From positions 1,447,501-1,511,500 of the forward strand of contig NC_010730.1 in assembly GCF_000020325.1 (NCBI RefSeq): a stretch of DNA of 64,000 bases, given 5' to 3'. Origin of the DNA: Sulfurihydrogenibium sp. YO3AOP1. Its GTDB lineage: Bacteria > Aquificota > Aquificia > Aquificales > Hydrogenothermaceae. The position numbers and the translations under genes are program-made. Positions 1-8,290 of this stretch are shown one piece after another (the stretch's first letter is position 1; each line of letters starts with the position of its first letter). The notes under the pieces were generated by a model. It was not told the origin of the DNA and did not search any database. It was given only the letters and a program-made list of their open reading frames with translations.

Positions 1-96
1 AGCAATCTGAAGTACTGATAAAGATAAAAAATTTTCAATCAATCTTTTTCTTGTATCGGATTTAAAAAGCTTTTCTTTATATTCTTTTATATTCAT
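1..96 (-). CDS. Polysaccharide flippase (Wzx-type), N-terminal fragment
   Basis: Reading leftwards from an ATG at 96-94, 32 codons run off the window edge. The visible protein begins MNIKEYKEKLFKSD and continues to NFLSLSVLQIA. The last part is the typical start of the first membrane helix of O-antigen/teichoic-acid flippases, which move undecaprenyl-linked repeat units across the inner membrane. It lies 21 bases downstream of the GDP-fucose synthase gene on the same strand, which fits a surface-polysaccharide locus continuing to the left. Only the N-terminus is visible, so the family call is an inference from a short motif and context. Confidence 0.55.
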   Translation of the reverse strand, partial: MNIKEYKEKLFKSDTRKRLIENFLSLSVLQIA

Positions 97-117
97 GGAT
101 TTTATCTTATATACTTC

Positions 118-1248
118 TCACATTTCACTTTTGTACTCCTCACTTCCTTGCTTTTCATTTTCTAATTTTCTTATATATTCCTCATAAGTCTTTAGAATTC
201 CCTCTTCCAAGCTTGTTTTTGCTTTCCAACCAAGCTGATTTATTTTACTAACATCTAAAAGCTTTCTTGGAGTTCCATCTGGCTTAGTTAAGTCATGTAT
301 TATCTCACCTTTAAATCCTACAATATCCTTAATCAAGATAGCAAGGTCTTTAATCTTAATATCCTTTCCAGTTCCAACGTTTACAAAGTAGTCATTACAC
401 AGCTTAGCCATATCTAGAGCATTTATATTTTCCATCAAGTACACACAAGCATCAGCAAGGTCATCAACATATAAAAACTCACGATAAACTTCACCAGACC
501 CCCAAATGGTTAGCGAAACCTTGGAGGCAAGAGATATTATACCAAGTTTGGATAAAACTTTTAGAATACTATCATTATCATTAAAATCAATCTCCTTGTC
601 TAAACCAAAGCCTATTGTATATTTTCTAAAATCTTTTTTTATTCCTTCAATATCTCCTTGTTCTAATAACTTAGCTAAATGAAATTTTCTTATTAAAGCT
701 GGTAGCACATGAGATGTTTCAAGGTTAAAATTGTCATTTGGACCATATAAATTTGTAGGCATAACAGAAATAAAGTTAGTCCCATACTGCTGATTGTAAT
801 ATCTAACAAGCTTTATAGCAGAAATTTTGGCAATGGCATAAGCTTCGTTGGTTGGTTCTAAACTTCCTGTTAGCAAATACTCTTCTTTCATAGGCTGTGG
901 AGCATATTTTGGATAAATACACGAAGAGCCTAAATTTAAAAGCTTTTTTACTCTGTATTCATATGCTGAATGAATAACATTTAGAGCTATTGCTAAATTA
1001 TCATAAATAAATTCAGCTGGATAGGTGTTGTTTGCTAATATTCCGCCAACTTTTGCGGCAGCAAGAAATACATAGTCTGGTTTTTCTTTTTCAAAAAATC
1101 TTTCAACCTCTTCCTGTCTTCTTAAATCAACCTCTGATTTATCCTTAGTTATTATATTTGTATAGCCTTTTTCTTTTAATTTTCTAACAATAGCAGAGCC
1201 AACTAATCCCTTATGTCCAGCTACAAATATCTTTGCTTCTTTTTCCAT
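118..1248 (-). CDS. fcl: GDP-L-fucose synthase
   Basis: A short-chain dehydrogenase/epimerase-fold enzyme that turns GDP-4-keto-6-deoxy-mannose into GDP-L-fucose with NADPH. The nucleotide-binding loop GHKGLVGS is at residues 11-18, and the catalytic set is SSC (108-110) with Tyr137 and Lys141 in YAIAK. I start at MEKEAKIF; the in-frame ATG five codons upstream lacks a better context. At 376 residues it is longer than the roughly 320 of the E. coli enzyme: about 50 extra residues (near 195-243) sit between the conserved HVLPALIRKFH and WGSGEVYREFLYVDD segments. Longer versions of this enzyme are known in other bacteria, so this is probably functional. It follows gmd directly, the usual pathway order. 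Confidence 0.93.
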   Translation of the reverse strand: MEKEAKIFVAGHKGLVGSAIVRKLKEKGYTNIITKDKSEVDLRRQEEVERFFEKEKPDYVFLAAAKVGGILANNTYPAEFIYDNLAIALNVIHSAYEYRVKKLLNLGSSCIYPKYAPQPMKEEYLLTGSLEPTNEAYAIAKISAIKLVRYYNQQYGTNFISVMPTNLYGPNDNFNLETSHVLPALIRKFHLAKLLEQGDIEGIKKDFRKYTIGFGLDKEIDFNDNDSILKVLSKLGIISLASKVSLTIWGSGEVYREFLYVDDLADACVYLMENINALDMAKLCNDYFVNVGTGKDIKIKDLAILIKDIVGFKGEIIHDLTKPDGTPRKLLDVSKINQLGWKAKTSLEEGILKTYEEYIRKLENEKQGSEEYKSEM

Positions 1249-1278
1249 ACAAAATATCCTCAATTTTTAAAAATAATA

Positions 1279-2433
1279 CTATCTTTCACGTAGTTTTTCA
1301 TAGAAAGAGTATTCATGATTAGTCCAACCATAACCAAGCTCTTTGGAAATTTTTATCCCTTCTCCTTTTGGCTTTATTCCATTTTGGAGAAGGTCATAGT
1401 CTACCATAATTTTAACTAAATGCTCAAATTTTACTACCGGCTCCCAGCCAAGTTTTTGCTTAGCTTTTGCTATATCTGCTTGTAAAAATTCAACCTCTGT
1501 TGGTCTAAAATACCTTGGGTCTATTTCGATCACAATATCCCCTGGTTTAACATGATTAGTAAGATTTGATTCAACAGATTTAACAATACCTTTTTCTTCT
1601 ATACCTTCGCCTCTCCATTCAAGCTCTATCCCTGCATAACTAAATGCAAAATTTACAAATTCTTTAACCGTATGGCTTTCCCCCGTTCCAACTACATAAT
1701 CATCTGGATCGTCTTGTTGAAGCATTAACCACATCATTTTTACATATTCAGGAGCATAGCCCCAGTCTCTTTTTGCATAAAGGTTCCCAAGATATAGAAT
1801 TTTTTGCTTACCAGCTATAATGTTAGCTAGAGCTCTTGTTATCTTTCTGGTAACGAATGTTTCTCCTCTTCTTGGGCTTTCATGGTTAAACAAAATACCA
1901 TTACAAGCAAAAAGGTTATAAGCTTCTCTATAATTCACTGTCATCCAGTAAGCATAAACTTTTGCAGCTGCATAAGGACTTCTTGGATAAAAGATTGTAT
2001 TTTCGTTCTGAGGAGAAGGGGCAGCTCCAAACATCTCTGAGGAAGAAGCTTGATAAAATTTTGCCTTTACTCCGCTTCTTCTAATGGCTTCAAGGAGTCT
2101 TGTTGTTCCAAGTCCTGTGATATCTCCTGTGTATTCAGGCATATCAAATGACACTTTAACGTGAGATTGAGCTCCAAGATGGTAAATTTCATCTGGTTTT
2201 ATTTTCCAAATTATTTCAGTAAGGACTCCAGGGTCAGAAAGGTCGCCATAATGTAAAAATAACCTTGCGTTTGGGTCGTGAGGGTCAACATAGATATGGT
2301 CTATTCTTTGTGTGTTAAAGGTTGAACTTCTTCTAATGATACCATGAATTTCATAATCTTTTGATAATAAAAATTCGGCCAAATAAGACCCATCTTGTCC
2401 AGTTATACCAGTAATAAGAGCAATTTTTTTCAT
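1279..2433 (-). CDS. gmd: GDP-mannose 4,6-dehydratase
   Basis: This enzyme converts GDP-mannose to GDP-4-keto-6-deoxy-mannose, the step before fcl. Visible hallmarks are the Rossmann loop [10 protein letters not shown] near the N-terminus, the SSSEMFG segment, and the catalytic YAAAK within [12 protein letters not shown]. The frame extends 28 codons further upstream, but a GGAGG nine bases before the ATG at 2433 decides the start at MKKIALITG, giving 384 residues. The coding end is 30 bases from fcl, so the two are very likely co-transcribed. The GDP-mannose supplier that should lie next to it (manC) is broken, so substrate must come from another copy or route. Confidence 0.95.
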   Translation of the reverse strand: MKKIALITGITGQDGSYLAEFLLSKDYEIHGIIRRSSTFNTQRIDHIYVDPHDPNARLFLHYGDLSDPGVLTEIIWKIKPDEIYHLGAQSHVKVSFDMPEYTGDITGLGTTRLLEAIRRSGVKAKFYQASSSEMFGAAPSPQNENTIFYPRSPYAAAKVYAYWMTVNYREAYNLFACNGILFNHESPRRGETFVTRKITRALANIIAGKQKILYLGNLYAKRDWGYAPEYVKMMWLMLQQDDPDDYVVGTGESHTVKEFVNFAFSYAGIELEWRGEGIEEKGIVKSVESNLTNHVKPGDIVIEIDPRYFRPTEVEFLQADIAKAKQKLGWEPVVKFEHLVKIMVDYDLLQNGIKPKGEGIKISKELGYGWTNHEYSFYEKLRER

Positions 2434-2666
2434 ACTAAACATATCCTCCATAAAATTGTAATATAAAATCATCTGGCGTTTTTCTGCAGAGACATATTTT
2501 ATCAAAGTAAGAATCAAAGCTTACAGTGATTAAATCAAACTTTTCTGCTATTATATATTGATAATCTTATCAAATTCAAGATTAAACTTTTGCTTTATTA
2601 GTTCCAATTGCTTCAACTTCTTTTTTAAATCTTCTAGTAATTCTTTTATAATATCCTCTAATTTTT

Positions 2667-3297
2667 TTAGTCCCTGGCATGATTTTTATCTCTAATATTA
2701 GGGTTATTAACCAAAAGGATTGTTTGAATGCTGAATGTAAACATTCCGCTGTTCCAATAAAAATTTCCTTTCATCAGATATTCTGTAGCTTTTTCTATGG
2801 ATGGTTTTTCATGAAATTTTATGACTTTATATCCATCTTTTATCTTTTCTCCAGCTTCTATATAACCATAACCAGTTTCCGGCTTTGTAGGTTTTACTCC
2901 AAAGGTTACAATATATCCTTCTTTTGCAAGCTCATCTGCTTTTTTAACATACTCTACAAACTCCTGGACAGGCTGTATAATATGGTCTGATGGTGATATA
3001 AAAATAGTTTCATTAAATGATAATTCTTGTTTTTCTGTTAGATATTTAACTGCTAAAGCTATGGCTGGTGCTGTATTTCTTCCTACTGGTTCAGTGATAA
3101 TGTGAAAATCTTTTTCAGAATGATTTATTTCTCTTAGCTGGCTTTTTAAGTGAAAAAAATACTCTTTGTTTGTTATGATTAATATATCTTTTGGATTTTT
3201 CACTATTTTTAAGGCTCTATCTATGGTTTTTTGGAAAAGTGATTGATCATCTGCAATTTTTAAAAACTGCTTTGGCAGGTTTTTTCTGGATAATGGA
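2667..3297 (-). pseudogene. manC: Mannose-1-phosphate guanylyltransferase remnant
   Basis: The minus strand encodes HPLSRKNLPKQFLKI followed by the nucleotidyltransferase core (TEPVGRNTAPAIALA, FISPSDHII, FGVKPTKPETGYGYIE, KFHEKPS, YWNSGMF). These are the signatures of ManC/Cpsb GDP-mannose pyrophosphorylases. Both ends are missing. A TAA immediately precedes the HPLSR segment, so the glycine-rich start (normally LSGGSGTRLWP) is lost. After WNSGMFTFSIQ the frame ends at 2667, about 240 residues short of the normal 460-480, so the rest of the transferase domain and the isomerase domain are absent. A GTG at 3203 could start a 178-residue peptide, but that would lack the nucleotide-binding loop. 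I regard it as decayed. Confidence 0.85.
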
Positions 3298-3333
3298 TGT
3301 TATATTAAAAGGTTTAAATTGTTTTCATAAAAA

Positions 3334-5421
3334 TTAACGAGATGTAGGTTCACTAACTATTTTATCTATAAGAAATTTTGCCAGCTCAAAACTTCCGTCT
3401 GGGCTAAGGTGATCATCATCTCTATAAAGCAGTTTACCATTTCTTATAGCATAACAGTATTTTTCGTCGCAAAAAACATTAATAGGATCAATAACAACAA
3501 CATTTTTATAATTTTTTGCCAAGCTATACACTATATTTCTGTATTCAGAAGCTCGTTTTAAATAAGATTCTAAAGTTATTCTACAATTGTTTTGTGGATA
3601 ATTGTTTTGTGGACATATGTTAAAAGGGTGTGGAATACATTTTTCTTTTAGGAAAAAGCCTAACTCGGGATTATCAATTACATAATAAAGTTTTATGTTT
3701 CTTTCATCAAAGTATTTAAATGTAAAATTTAAAGCTTTAGTAAACTCTCTCTTTTGATCATAGTTAGCCGGATTTTCATAAAAGCTTTCAAAAACCGTTT
3801 TTGCAGTCTTCTCTGCCTCTCCAAAACCTTTACCGTACATATAATACGGGCCTCGTGTTATGAATATAACTTTCGATATATGAATGTTTTTATTTTCTAT
3901 AAGTTTACTTGTAGCATTAATTGTCTCTTTACATTTCATTAATCTTTCTTTAGTATCACCAACATCAGCTACAACTGGGTTATTTACAAGTGGACAACAT
4001 CCAGAATTCATAAATAAAATTGTTTCATAACCATACTTTTTTAAATAATAAGCAAATCCAGGATATGCCACTTGTGCATGGCTATCTCCAATGATGAGAA
4101 CATATCTTTTTGAAATGTCATTAGAGGTTGATCTAACTATTTCAATTAAAGGTATATATCCTAATACTTTAGAAATTGATACCAGCTCTTTTTCATTCGC
4201 TTGCGTTATTTCAGTTAACTGTTTCTGAAAATAAGAATAAGTTGAAGATTTAAATTGAGGTCTGTCAGGCAATCCATCCTTTACATAAATATACTGACCT
4301 ATTAAAGCTATTATAATCATAGTGAAAAATAAGGCGATAGCAAATTTATAGCTTTCAATAGAACGGGTATAAAACTCAACAAATCTATATGTTAAGAAAG
4401 CAAGGATTATTGACGCTATTATAATGGTTAGTCCTGCCCAAAAAGACCTTATATCACATCCAAGTATAGCTCCAAAACTAATTATCATATAATGCCACAA
4501 ATATAAAGAATAACTTATAATTCCTATGGATACTAAAAAGGTATTTCCTAAGAAAAACTTTTCCTTAGAATAAGTCAAAACCAAGATCAGTAATCCTGAG
4601 GATAGAACAATAAGAAAAGTTTTAAATATGTTATAAGAGTTATTATTTGATGATAAAGCTATAGAAAAGATAAAAAATATAATAACTCCAAATGTAAACC
4701 ATTTTTTATCTAAAATTTTATTCACAAATTCTTTATATTGATAAGATAAAATGAAAATGAAACCACCAAAAGCAAGTTCCCAAGCTCTCGATAACGTATG
4801 ATAAAACTTATCTACATTTAAAAATACAGAAAATCCAAGTAGAATAGAGAAAATGATAAAGAAGTTTATAGATATAAACTTTTTAAATCTATAAAGTAAA
4901 TAAATAAGAAATGGCCAAAAGATATAAAATTGCTCTTCAATGGATAATGACCATAAATGAAGAAGAGGTTCAAAAATCGCTCCTGTATCCCAATAATCAG
5001 ACTTTTCTTTTATTAATTTAAAATTTACACTATATAATGCTGAAAATTCAATATGCCTTGCAAGTTGCTTATACTCTTCTGGATACAAAAATAAATAGCC
5101 CAAGATTAAAGCAGTTATCAGCAGAATAATTAAAGCAGGAAAAAGTCTTCTGATTCTATTGCGATAAAATTCCTTAAATGAAAAAGAATTTTTTTCTAAT
5201 TTAGTAAAAATGATTTGAGTTATTAAAAATCCGGATATAACAAAAAATATATCAACCCCTACGTATCCAAACGAAAAATAGTCAGGCCAAACATGAAATA
5301 AAACCACAAGGAGTATAGCAACTCCTCTCAAACCATCTAAATAAGGATTATAATTTAAGCTATGTTTTAATATTGGAATAAATTTTTGCCAAAGCATTAA
5401 CTCGATTTTAAATTCTAACAT
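3334..5421 (-). CDS. Membrane acyltransferase (AT3 family) with C-terminal SGNH domain
   Basis: An OafA-like enzyme that O-acylates surface polysaccharide. The N-terminal half (about residues 20-385) has some ten hydrophobic helices and the AT3 signatures NPYLDGLRGVAILLVVLFH and GYVGVDIFFVISGFLI. The C-terminal part is a periplasmic SGNH hydrolase/transferase domain: GDSHAQ carries the nucleophile Ser, and Asp668/His671 sit in DDDHLSPDG. Length 695 fits this two-domain class. The start at 5421 lies inside the 3' end of a transposase remnant (7-base overlap), and no ribosome site is visible, so the native upstream region was probably lost to the insertion. A second ATG eight codons in is possible. 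It fits the adjacent fucose-containing polysaccharide locus. Confidence 0.9.
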   Translation of the reverse strand: MLEFKIELMLWQKFIPILKHSLNYNPYLDGLRGVAILLVVLFHVWPDYFSFGYVGVDIFFVISGFLITQIIFTKLEKNSFSFKEFYRNRIRRLFPALIILLITALILGYLFLYPEEYKQLARHIEFSALYSVNFKLIKEKSDYWDTGAIFEPLLHLWSLSIEEQFYIFWPFLIYLLYRFKKFISINFFIIFSILLGFSVFLNVDKFYHTLSRAWELAFGGFIFILSYQYKEFVNKILDKKWFTFGVIIFFIFSIALSSNNNSYNIFKTFLIVLSSGLLILVLTYSKEKFFLGNTFLVSIGIISYSLYLWHYMIISFGAILGCDIRSFWAGLTIIIASIILAFLTYRFVEFYTRSIESYKFAIALFFTMIIIALIGQYIYVKDGLPDRPQFKSSTYSYFQKQLTEITQANEKELVSISKVLGYIPLIEIVRSTSNDISKRYVLIIGDSHAQVAYPGFAYYLKKYGYETILFMNSGCCPLVNNPVVADVGDTKERLMKCKETINATSKLIENKNIHISKVIFITRGPYYMYGKGFGEAEKTAKTVFESFYENPANYDQKREFTKALNFTFKYFDERNIKLYYVIDNPELGFFLKEKCIPHPFNICPQNNYPQNNCRITLESYLKRASEYRNIVYSLAKNYKNVVVIDPINVFCDEKYCYAIRNGKLLYRDDDHLSPDGSFELAKFLIDKIVSEPTSR

Positions 5422-5746
5422 GTATAAGTCATACCAGTTTGGGAAAATTCTGATTTATTCGAATTTATAATATCACAAAAGTAATGTATATGTGATTTTT
5501 TATTTAAACTATGATAAGGTCTTTCTATGTTATACCATAGTATATATTGCAACATCTTTTCGTTAAACTCATGAATATCTTCTAATTCGTAATTCTTATA
5601 GTTCATCACGAACTTTCCTTGTAATATCCTATTCATTCTCTATACATATGCCTGTTCTTTTGAATATCTTGGATAGTTAAAATAATGTTTTATTTCTTTT
5701 TCCTCTGCTGCTTTGCTAAACTCACCTAAGAATTCACTCCCCGCTG
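5415..5746 (-). pseudogene. IS481-like transposase, C-terminal remnant
   Basis: The minus strand encodes SEFLGEFSKAAEEKEIKHYF, then NYPRYSKEQAYV, an in-frame TAG at 5641-5643, then RMNRILQGKFV, NEKMLQYILWYNIERPYHSLN and a final GMTYTC. This is the C-terminal half of a DDE integrase-core transposase: the motif normally reads TDNGSEF...AYVERFNR...YN.ERPH.SLN, and here the catalytic Glu region is hit by the stop codon and one residue is missing before GSEF. The 5' end is cut at about 5746 by an IS256-type fragment in the opposite orientation. The peptide that could start at 5636 is therefore only a fragment, not a gene. Confidence 0.8.
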
Positions 5747-6383
5747 TACATTTTTCAGTAGTGAAAATAAAGCAGACTGGATAAAAGTATTCAATGATTT
5801 AATAGATAGAGGACTAAAAAGGGTAATGCTTATAGTAAGTGATGATTTTCCTGGAATATCAAAAGCCATAGAAACACTATTTCCTTTTACAGACCATCAG
5901 CTATGTTTAGTCCATTTACAAAGAAATGTCAAAAGTCAAATGGGTAAGGAAGATTCGCAAACATTTAACAAAGAGCTGAAAAACATAAAAGAAAACAGCT
6001 TAGATTATGAAGATGGATTAGAAAAATTAGATGATTTATGTAGTAGATTTAAATCTAAATATCCAAGCTTTATAAAACATATTCAATCTAACAAAGAGAG
6101 ATACTTATGTTTTTTAAAAATATCCAGAAAATCTAAGAAAACACATATACACAACAAATCCAGTTGAAAGTGTTAATAGCATGATAGAGAAGGTAAGAAT
6201 AAATTTAGGTGGATATTTTCAATCTGTGGACATTCTTGAGGTAAATCTGCTTATCCAGAAAGATAATTTAAAGAATGGAAAATTGAATAAGTCTATACCT
6301 GCTTTTAAAGGAGCTTCTTATGAAATTTTACAATTGTTTAATAAAAAGTTTTCAATCCAGACACAAAATTATTGACAAGTCTC
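5747..6383 (+). pseudogene. IS256-family transposase fragment (5'-truncated, frameshifted)
   Basis: From 5747 onward the sequence is almost identical to the second half of the complete IS256-type element found at 13945-15243. It includes the segment coding SSENKADWIKVF, the LIVSDDFPGI catalytic Asp region, DHQLCLVHLQRN and the final SIQTQNY. The first half of the transposase is missing. One extra A in the run near 6114-6120 (five versus four A) shifts the frame in KYPENLRK, so it reads as two pieces (5826-6167 and 6181-6375). The element end, ATTATTGACAAGTCTC, is retained at 6368-6383 and abuts the IS3-type remnant. Non-functional. Confidence 0.9.
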
Positions 6384-6386
6384 CTT

Positions 6387-7198
6387 TTACAGTGCTATAG
6401 CCTTTAGATATAAATTCTCATATTTCAATGTCCTCCAAAATCTCTCTATTACTATATTGTCTATACTCTTACCCTTTGCATTCATTGATATTTTTATACC
6501 GTTTTTCTTTAATTTTTCTATGTGTTCTTTTAATGTGTACTGGCTTCCTTGATCTGAATTGAATATTTCTGGCTTTCCGTATTTCTCTATTGCCTCTTCT
6601 AAAATGCTGGTTGTTAAATAGCTACCCATCGTATTGCTTAGCTTCCAGCTTAATACTTTCTTGCTATGCCAGTCTATTGAGCCTTCTATGTATGCATAGC
6701 CTTTCTCTAATTTAATGTAGGTTATATCACCGCTCCATATTTGGTTTGGTTTTTGTGTTGCAGTTGTCTGGTTTAATAAATATGGATATTTCTTGTTTTC
6801 TTCGTTTAAAATGGTTGTTTTTGGTGGTGGATATAATGCCCTTATACCCATAAGCTTATAAATTCTACTTAACTTTCTCTTTCCTACTTTTATTCCTATG
6901 CTTTCTAATGCTTTCTGCATTCTTCTGGCACCATAATATGGATGTTCTGTATAGATTTTATCTATCGCATCTAATAGAATTTTGTCTTTTTCACTTGAAA
7001 ATGGTTCTTTTTTAGTGTAATAATAAGCTATTTTTGATATGCTTAGTAGTTCAAGCTGTCTGTTTAGTGATAGTGAAGGATTTTTTTGGGTTTTAGCTTG
7101 GACACTTTCACTGTTATCGATTAGAGTTTTTCTAATCAATAAGTCCAAGCTTTTTAGCTTTCCCTGTAGCCAATCTCTCTCTACGATTACTTTTCCTA
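6387..7198 (-). pseudogene. IS3-family transposase OrfB, C-terminally truncated
   Basis: The catalytic part of an IS3 transposase: an HTH_21-like region (SISKIAYYYT...HPYYGARRMQ) followed by a rve integrase core. The acidic triad is visible: Asp in WSGDITYI, Asp in FNSDQGSQYT and Glu in VIERFWRTLKYE. The protein stops seven residues after YENL, whereas family members continue about 40-50 residues through a YNN.RPH.SLGY motif, so the end is missing. It has no convincing start of its own; the frame overlaps the end of orfA at a run of six A (7200-7205, read on minus), the usual site for -1 frameshifting in this family. Confidence 0.8.
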
Positions 7199-7444
7199 AT
7201 TTTTTACTAATTTTTCATTTTCTTCTTTTAGGTTTTCTATTTCTTGTTTGTATTCTTTTGCAACTAAACTTTTGTCAAATGCTAAGGCTGCATTTTCTAA
7301 GAATTGTTTTTTCCATTCTATAAGGCTTTTAGGAAGAATGTCATATTTGCTTGTTATTTCGTTCATGGTTTTGTTTTCTTGAAGTAGCTCTAAAACTACT
7401 TTAGCTTTAAACTCTGGACTGTAATTTTTCCTGGTTCTTTTCAT
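7196..7444 (-). CDS. IS3-family transposase OrfA (helix-turn-helix subunit)
   Basis: An 82-residue protein of the HTH_Tnp_1 type. It starts MKRTRKNYSPEFKAKVVLELL, contains the helix-turn-helix with YDILPKSLIEWKKQFL, and ends in a leucine-zipper-like coiled coil (EIENLKEENEKLVKN). A GGAGGACATTAAG sequence precedes the ATG. In this family OrfA binds the terminal repeats and a -1 ribosomal frameshift near its stop makes the OrfAB transposase. The shift site AAAAAA at 7200-7205 (minus strand) is present two codons before the stop. Intact in itself, but its OrfB partner is truncated. Confidence 0.85.
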   Translation of the reverse strand: MKRTRKNYSPEFKAKVVLELLQENKTMNEITSKYDILPKSLIEWKKQFLENAALAFDKSLVAKEYKQEIENLKEENEKLVKN

Positions 7445-7515
7445 CTTAATGTCCTCCTTTTGTTAAATAGTTTACATTCATGGAATAAAATTTTTCAATT
7501 TTTTGGTTACAATTT

Positions 7516-7954
7516 GCGAGGACATTATAAAGATAAATGAATCTTGGTACTTTCTTGGTATACCTTTTTTATTATTTTGTTTTTTATCTTCGTAATTAAT
7601 TTCTTTAAGGAATATTTCTGTAGTTTTTTATATTTCTTTAAAGAGTATTGTTGTTCTTCTCATGCAAACATTCTATCCTTTCTTGATTTTGCATATTTAA
7701 TTTACCAAAAAATAATCTTGGAACATTCCCTATCATTCTGTTGAAATATTGAATAATTGCTATATAAATTAGATTATACACATTTTAACTCCTTTTGGAA
7801 GGTTTTTATCTGTTTTGCTTACAGATAAATATCAAACCTTTCAAGGAGAGATTTTAATAATAATGTATATCAAAACCTAAGACTTAATAAATGCCACTTG
7901 TTGGAAAACATAGAAATAATAATTTAGAAAGAAGACTAAAAAAAACCACAGGAG
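7516..7954. other. Non-coding gap upstream of the secreted-protein island
   Basis: No credible gene. A plus-strand frame at 7544-7744 is hydrophobic only because the DNA is T-rich, and its complement is lysine-rich nonsense. A possible promoter is TTGAAA at 7741-7746 and TATAAA at 7763-7768 (16-base spacer). Downstream of it, 7790-7849 forms an imperfect inverted repeat (outer arms TCCTTTTGGAAGGTTT and AAACCTTTCAAGGA; inner stem ATCTGT/ACAGAT). It would lie in the 5' leader of the island's first gene. AGGAGG at 7950-7955 is the ribosome site for that gene. Confidence 0.4.
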
Positions 7955-8233
7955 GTGTCTTATGAAGAGTTAAAAGCATGTTTGTTTGGTATGGTATTTA
8001 TGTTGTTGGTAGCAGGTATGTCTTATGGTTCAGATTCTGCTCATGATCAAATGAATGGTGTATCTGGCGATAGCTGGCATGCAACGAAAGATCCGGGAAG
8101 CGATGAAGATGTAAGAGTAAAAGCAGGGCAGGGATTTGATACTGAAAGGTCTTCAAACCTAAGCGGTGGCGGATCGCAGTATATCCCCCCAATTCCAAAA
8201 CCCAAAATTGAAAAGACCGAAAACAACGAGTAA
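7955..8233 (+). CDS. Small secreted protein, start disrupted
   Basis: Unrecognised. The frame gives a hydrophobic segment (LFGMVFMLLVAGMSYG) that looks like a signal peptide, followed by a short Gly/Ser/Asp-rich mature part and a C-terminal proline-rich YIPPIPKPKIEK. A strong AGGAGG at 7950-7955 points to the ATG at 7962, but that ATG reads only three codons (ATGAAGAGT) before TAA. The signal-peptide frame is one base off, so a single-base change near 7966-7974 seems to have separated start and gene. Translation could still begin at ATG 7992 without a good ribosome site, or the GTG at 7955, which overlaps the Shine-Dalgarno. First gene of the island; ends 57 bases before the next. Confidence 0.5.
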   Translation: MSYEELKACLFGMVFMLLVAGMSYGSDSAHDQMNGVSGDSWHATKDPGSDEDVRVKAGQGFDTERSSNLSGGGSQYIPPIPKPKIEKTENNE

Positions 8234-8246
8234 TGCTTAAAGAATG

Positions 8247-8269
8247 AGAGCTCTCCATGGGAGAGCTCT
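8247..8269 (+). terminator. Perfect 10-bp hairpin between two island genes
   Basis: AGAGCTCTCC and GGAGAGCTCT form a perfect 10-bp stem closed by ATG. It lies between the stop at 8233 and the ribosome site at 8276 of the next gene. There is no T run after it, so it is a weak terminator at best; it might instead protect or separate mRNA segments in the operon. Confidence 0.45.
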
Positions 8270-8290
8270 TGCTAAAAAGGAGTGTGTAAA

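Larger units (their letters stand above)
6384..7515 (-). mobile_element. IS3-family element, truncated at its 3' end
   Basis: Contains the orfA and orfB genes described separately. The left (orfB-distal) end has been lost: the reading frame breaks off after YENLYLKA, and the sequence joins directly to the terminal bases of the IS256-type fragment at 6383. The upstream end, about 70 bases beyond the orfA start, includes an AT-rich stretch (7458-7510) that recurs in inverted orientation at 25244-25299. The exact outer terminus is uncertain; a TGTCCTCGCAAATTG reading on the minus strand near 7509-7523 could be the tip. The element should be unable to move by itself because one terminal repeat and the C-terminus of the transposase are gone. 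Confidence 0.75.

Noticed and set aside
2551-2690. Minus-strand frame coding LEDIIKELLEDLKKKLKQLE and ending FDKIINI
   Set aside because: It begins right after a stop, has no start codon or ribosome site and lies in the debris beyond the broken manC. It may be the tail of a lost gene but cannot be assigned.
2679-2990. Plus-strand open frame opposite manC
   Set aside because: It is antisense to the clear guanylyltransferase coding signal and has a T-rich, Phe/Ile/Tyr-heavy composition typical of a shadow frame.
7544-7744. Plus-strand open frame of 66 codons rich in Phe and Ile
   Set aside because: Its hydrophobicity follows from the T-rich DNA; no ribosome site, no start context and no membrane-protein pattern with charged loops.
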